Made by a program: the position numbers and the translations under genes. The notes under the pieces are model-generated. The model did not search any database. It was not told the origin of the DNA and saw nothing but the letters and a program-made list of their open reading frames with translations. A DNA stretch of 38,664 bases from a virus. Below are positions 37,144-38,664 of the stretch, piece after piece (the stretch's first letter is position 1; each line of letters opens with the position of its first letter). The stretch covers positions 1-38,664 of the IMG/VR virus record IMGVR_UViG_3300031629_001472. The stretch is one strand, 5' to 3'.

Positions 37144-38215
37144 ATTTTTCCGGCTCTAAATAGTAAAGCTCTTTAAAGTCTTTTTCTATTTCATTAAAGT
37201 CTAACATATGCTCCATACCTTCTGTATTATTATCTATTGTACATTCAATATGTCCTTTAAAATAAGGTTTAAGTCTTGTATATTTATCATTTAGATTAAG
37301 AGTATCTACTTCACAGTTACTATAGTTCTCCATAATAAAAGAGTATAGCTCTTTCTCATTATTAGCAGCGAAGTGAAAGTATCCATTAGGGCCGTAAAGC
37401 ATCTGATCTCCTTCTGTCTTCCACATATTAGAATCAAAGGAAGCTGATGGAGTCTTACCTGCAAAAGCCATAACCATTCCGTGATGACGGCCTGTAATAT
37501 TATACTTAGCAGTCTTAACAGCATCATAGTAATTCTCAAATCCTCCTGTAATATGTTTAATAGCTGGATGTAATCTAGAGCCTGCAATGTTTAGGTCACT
37601 TGCTGGGTTGCTGGGAAAATCTAAGAAAGCACATTTGTATCCTTCTTCAGCTATTTTATTAATTACATTAATATAGTTCTGTAAAGGTTTTTCTATTTTT
37701 TCTCCCATCTTAGTAATAGCTCCTAATCCGAAACAAAAGTCTAATGTCTTTTTGTCTATACTTTCTTCTTCAAAGTAAGCTGTACCCAAGTCCGGAAACA
37801 ATTTGATATTAGTTAACCCTAATTTCTTACAGTACATATAACTTAGAGGCTCTCTTAATGCTACTACTTCTAAACGATTTAGTAAAGGAATATGAGGCTC
37901 TAGTATTTCCTTACTTACTTGTATGGATACATTTACTAAGTATATAGGAGTATTGGAACTTAAAAAGTGTTTAATTATTCCTATCATTTGAGCACTAAAG
38001 CCTCCGGGAATTTGAAACCTATGCCCGAATGATCCTTCTCCATTGATAATTACCTTATCGAATGTTCTAGTCTCTTTTGAATAAGAGCCCATAGGTTGAT
38101 AAAAAATACTAGCTGATGGGTATACTTCTCTCATAGTCTTTCTCATGGAATGACTAACAAGTTGGCAACCGTAATTGTCGCTGTTAATTGTATCGTTTAG
38201 TATTAGAATATCCAT
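37133..38215 (-). CDS. Polysaccharide pyruvyl transferase-like protein
   Basis: A 360-residue protein of the WcaK/CsaB superfamily. ILNDTINSDNYGCQLVSHSM and KVIINGEGSFGH at the start, LREPLSYMYCKKLGL and IKLFPDLGTAYF in the middle, and the catalytic ITGRHHGMVMAFAGKTPSAS (GRxH) in the C-terminal half. Members add pyruvate ketals or, in related forms, modify sugars. Its stop abuts the GT42-like start (11-base overlap). Confidence 0.82.
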   Translation of the reverse strand: MDILILNDTINSDNYGCQLVSHSMRKTMREVYPSASIFYQPMGSYSKETRTFDKVIINGEGSFGHRFQIPGGFSAQMIGIIKHFLSSNTPIYLVNVSIQVSKEILEPHIPLLNRLEVVALREPLSYMYCKKLGLTNIKLFPDLGTAYFEEESIDKKTLDFCFGLGAITKMGEKIEKPLQNYINVINKIAEEGYKCAFLDFPSNPASDLNIAGSRLHPAIKHITGGFENYYDAVKTAKYNITGRHHGMVMAFAGKTPSASFDSNMWKTEGDQMLYGPNGYFHFAANNEKELYSFIMENYSNCEVDTLNLNDKYTRLKPYFKGHIECTIDNNTEGMEHMLDFNEIEKDFKELYYLEPEKYGF

Positions 38216-38664
38216 TACCCTCTTAGTTTTTCCCTTACTGGCTTTTCTGATTCTGTAACTTTAATTACTCCATCACCATAAGCTAATTCTAATTCTCTAA
38301 TGCCTGATACTAATTTGAATAGTCCATGAGGAGTTACTGATGCGCTATGATCAGATCCTTCCATTGACCTATCTAATGTTATATGTCTCTCTATAATAGA
38401 AGCTCCTAATAGAACGGATGCTACTGTTGTACCTAATAACATTTCATGACCTGAGTATCCTATTTCGAAGTCAGGATATTTTTCTGCTAATGTCTTAATC
38501 GCAGATAAGTTTAATTCGTCTACTGGTGCTGGGTATGTTGAATTACAATGCAATAAGCCAATTGGATCAGTCTTACCATAGAAGGCTTTAGCTTGTCTTA
38601 ATGTCTCTACTGCATGATCTATTTCTTCTTCGGTAGACATTCCAGTTGAGAATATAACTTTAGG
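38215..38664 (-). CDS. NeuB-like nonulosonic acid synthase (5' end cut by window edge)
   Basis: The last 149 codons of a condensing enzyme that joins phosphoenolpyruvate to an aldose. KVIFSTGMSTEEEIDHAVET, LLHCNSTYPAPVDELNLSAI, FEIGYSGHEMLLGTTVASVL, ASIIERHITLDRSMEGSDHS and ESEKPVREKLRG are textbook NeuB/SpsE/PseI blocks (metal His and active-site TLDxSxxGxDH). The gene extends past the right edge. It ends at KLRG, where family members continue into a roughly 60-residue SAF domain, so this one lacks it. One-base overlap (TAATG) with the pyruvyl transferase gene. Confidence 0.88.
   Translation of the reverse strand, partial: PKVIFSTGMSTEEEIDHAVETLRQAKAFYGKTDPIGLLHCNSTYPAPVDELNLSAIKTLAEKYPDFEIGYSGHEMLLGTTVASVLLGASIIERHITLDRSMEGSDHSASVTPHGLFKLVSGIRELELAYGDGVIKVTESEKPVREKLRG

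Noticed and set aside
37306-37587. 93-codon minus frame inside the pyruvyl transferase gene
   Set aside because: Other frame of a gene with clear family motifs.

Overview
This window looks like a continuous piece of a large AT-rich tailed-phage genome, probably a T4-like myovirus of a Bacteroidetes host. The phage call rests on a baseplate block (gp6-like, gp25-like and a probable gp5-like spike protein) followed by a gp55-type late sigma factor, and on dense packing of small overlapping genes. The host call rests on a recurrent promoter of Bacteroidetes type (TTG, exactly 20 nt, TATCTTTA, seen about eleven times), the rarity of purine-rich Shine-Dalgarno sites, and a phage lipoprotein with a lipobox. 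Almost every gene is on the minus strand, so the text reads from high to low coordinates. No tRNA, rRNA, CRISPR array or insertion sequence was recognised.

Layout. 1-7433: virion block, from an HD-domain hydrolase through a small membrane coiled-coil protein, the late sigma factor, a gp5-like protein and two large or medium unknown structural candidates to gp25 and a gp6 cut by the left edge. 7434-9841: accessory genes including a lipoprotein and a dCMP-deaminase-like enzyme. 9842-12050: sparse region with the only three plus-strand genes (all tiny), GC-rich hairpins, a 27-bp tandem repeat and about 660 bp with no convincing gene. 12050-18164: a train of about 26 small overlapping genes, mostly unknown, with a SWIM zinc finger, a papain-like cysteine peptidase candidate and an HExxH metallopeptidase. 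18165-24943: a long untranslated leader, several medium unknowns, a ferredoxin-NADP-reductase-like flavoprotein, a PspC-domain mini protein, an SGNH hydrolase, a TagD-like nucleotidyltransferase and a DUF932-like protein. 25005-31379: a putative glycosyltransferase, a 2OG-Fe(II) oxygenase, a second SGNH hydrolase, a lysozyme/transglycosylase-like protein and an HNH nuclease. 31360 to the right edge: one tightly coupled glycan operon, in transcription order NeuB-like synthase (edge-truncated, and lacking the usual C-terminal SAF domain), polysaccharide pyruvyl transferase, a GT42/DUF115-like protein, a NeuA-like cytidylyltransferase, a second DUF115-like protein, and four glycosyltransferase-like proteins.

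How the parts fit. The right-hand operon has a condensing enzyme for a nine-carbon acidic sugar, an activating cytidylyltransferase and candidate transferases. It could build and attach a sialic-acid-like (nonulosonic) glycan either to the virion or to the host surface; this is inference from gene content. The middle region appears to be controlled by a repeated promoter cassette and a repeated start module (AAAGGTTATG). At several junctions the terminator hairpin of one gene and the -33 box of the next promoter are fused into one short element. At least 18 genes shorter than about 60 codons were added by reading overlaps and start modules; they are listed with their junction evidence.
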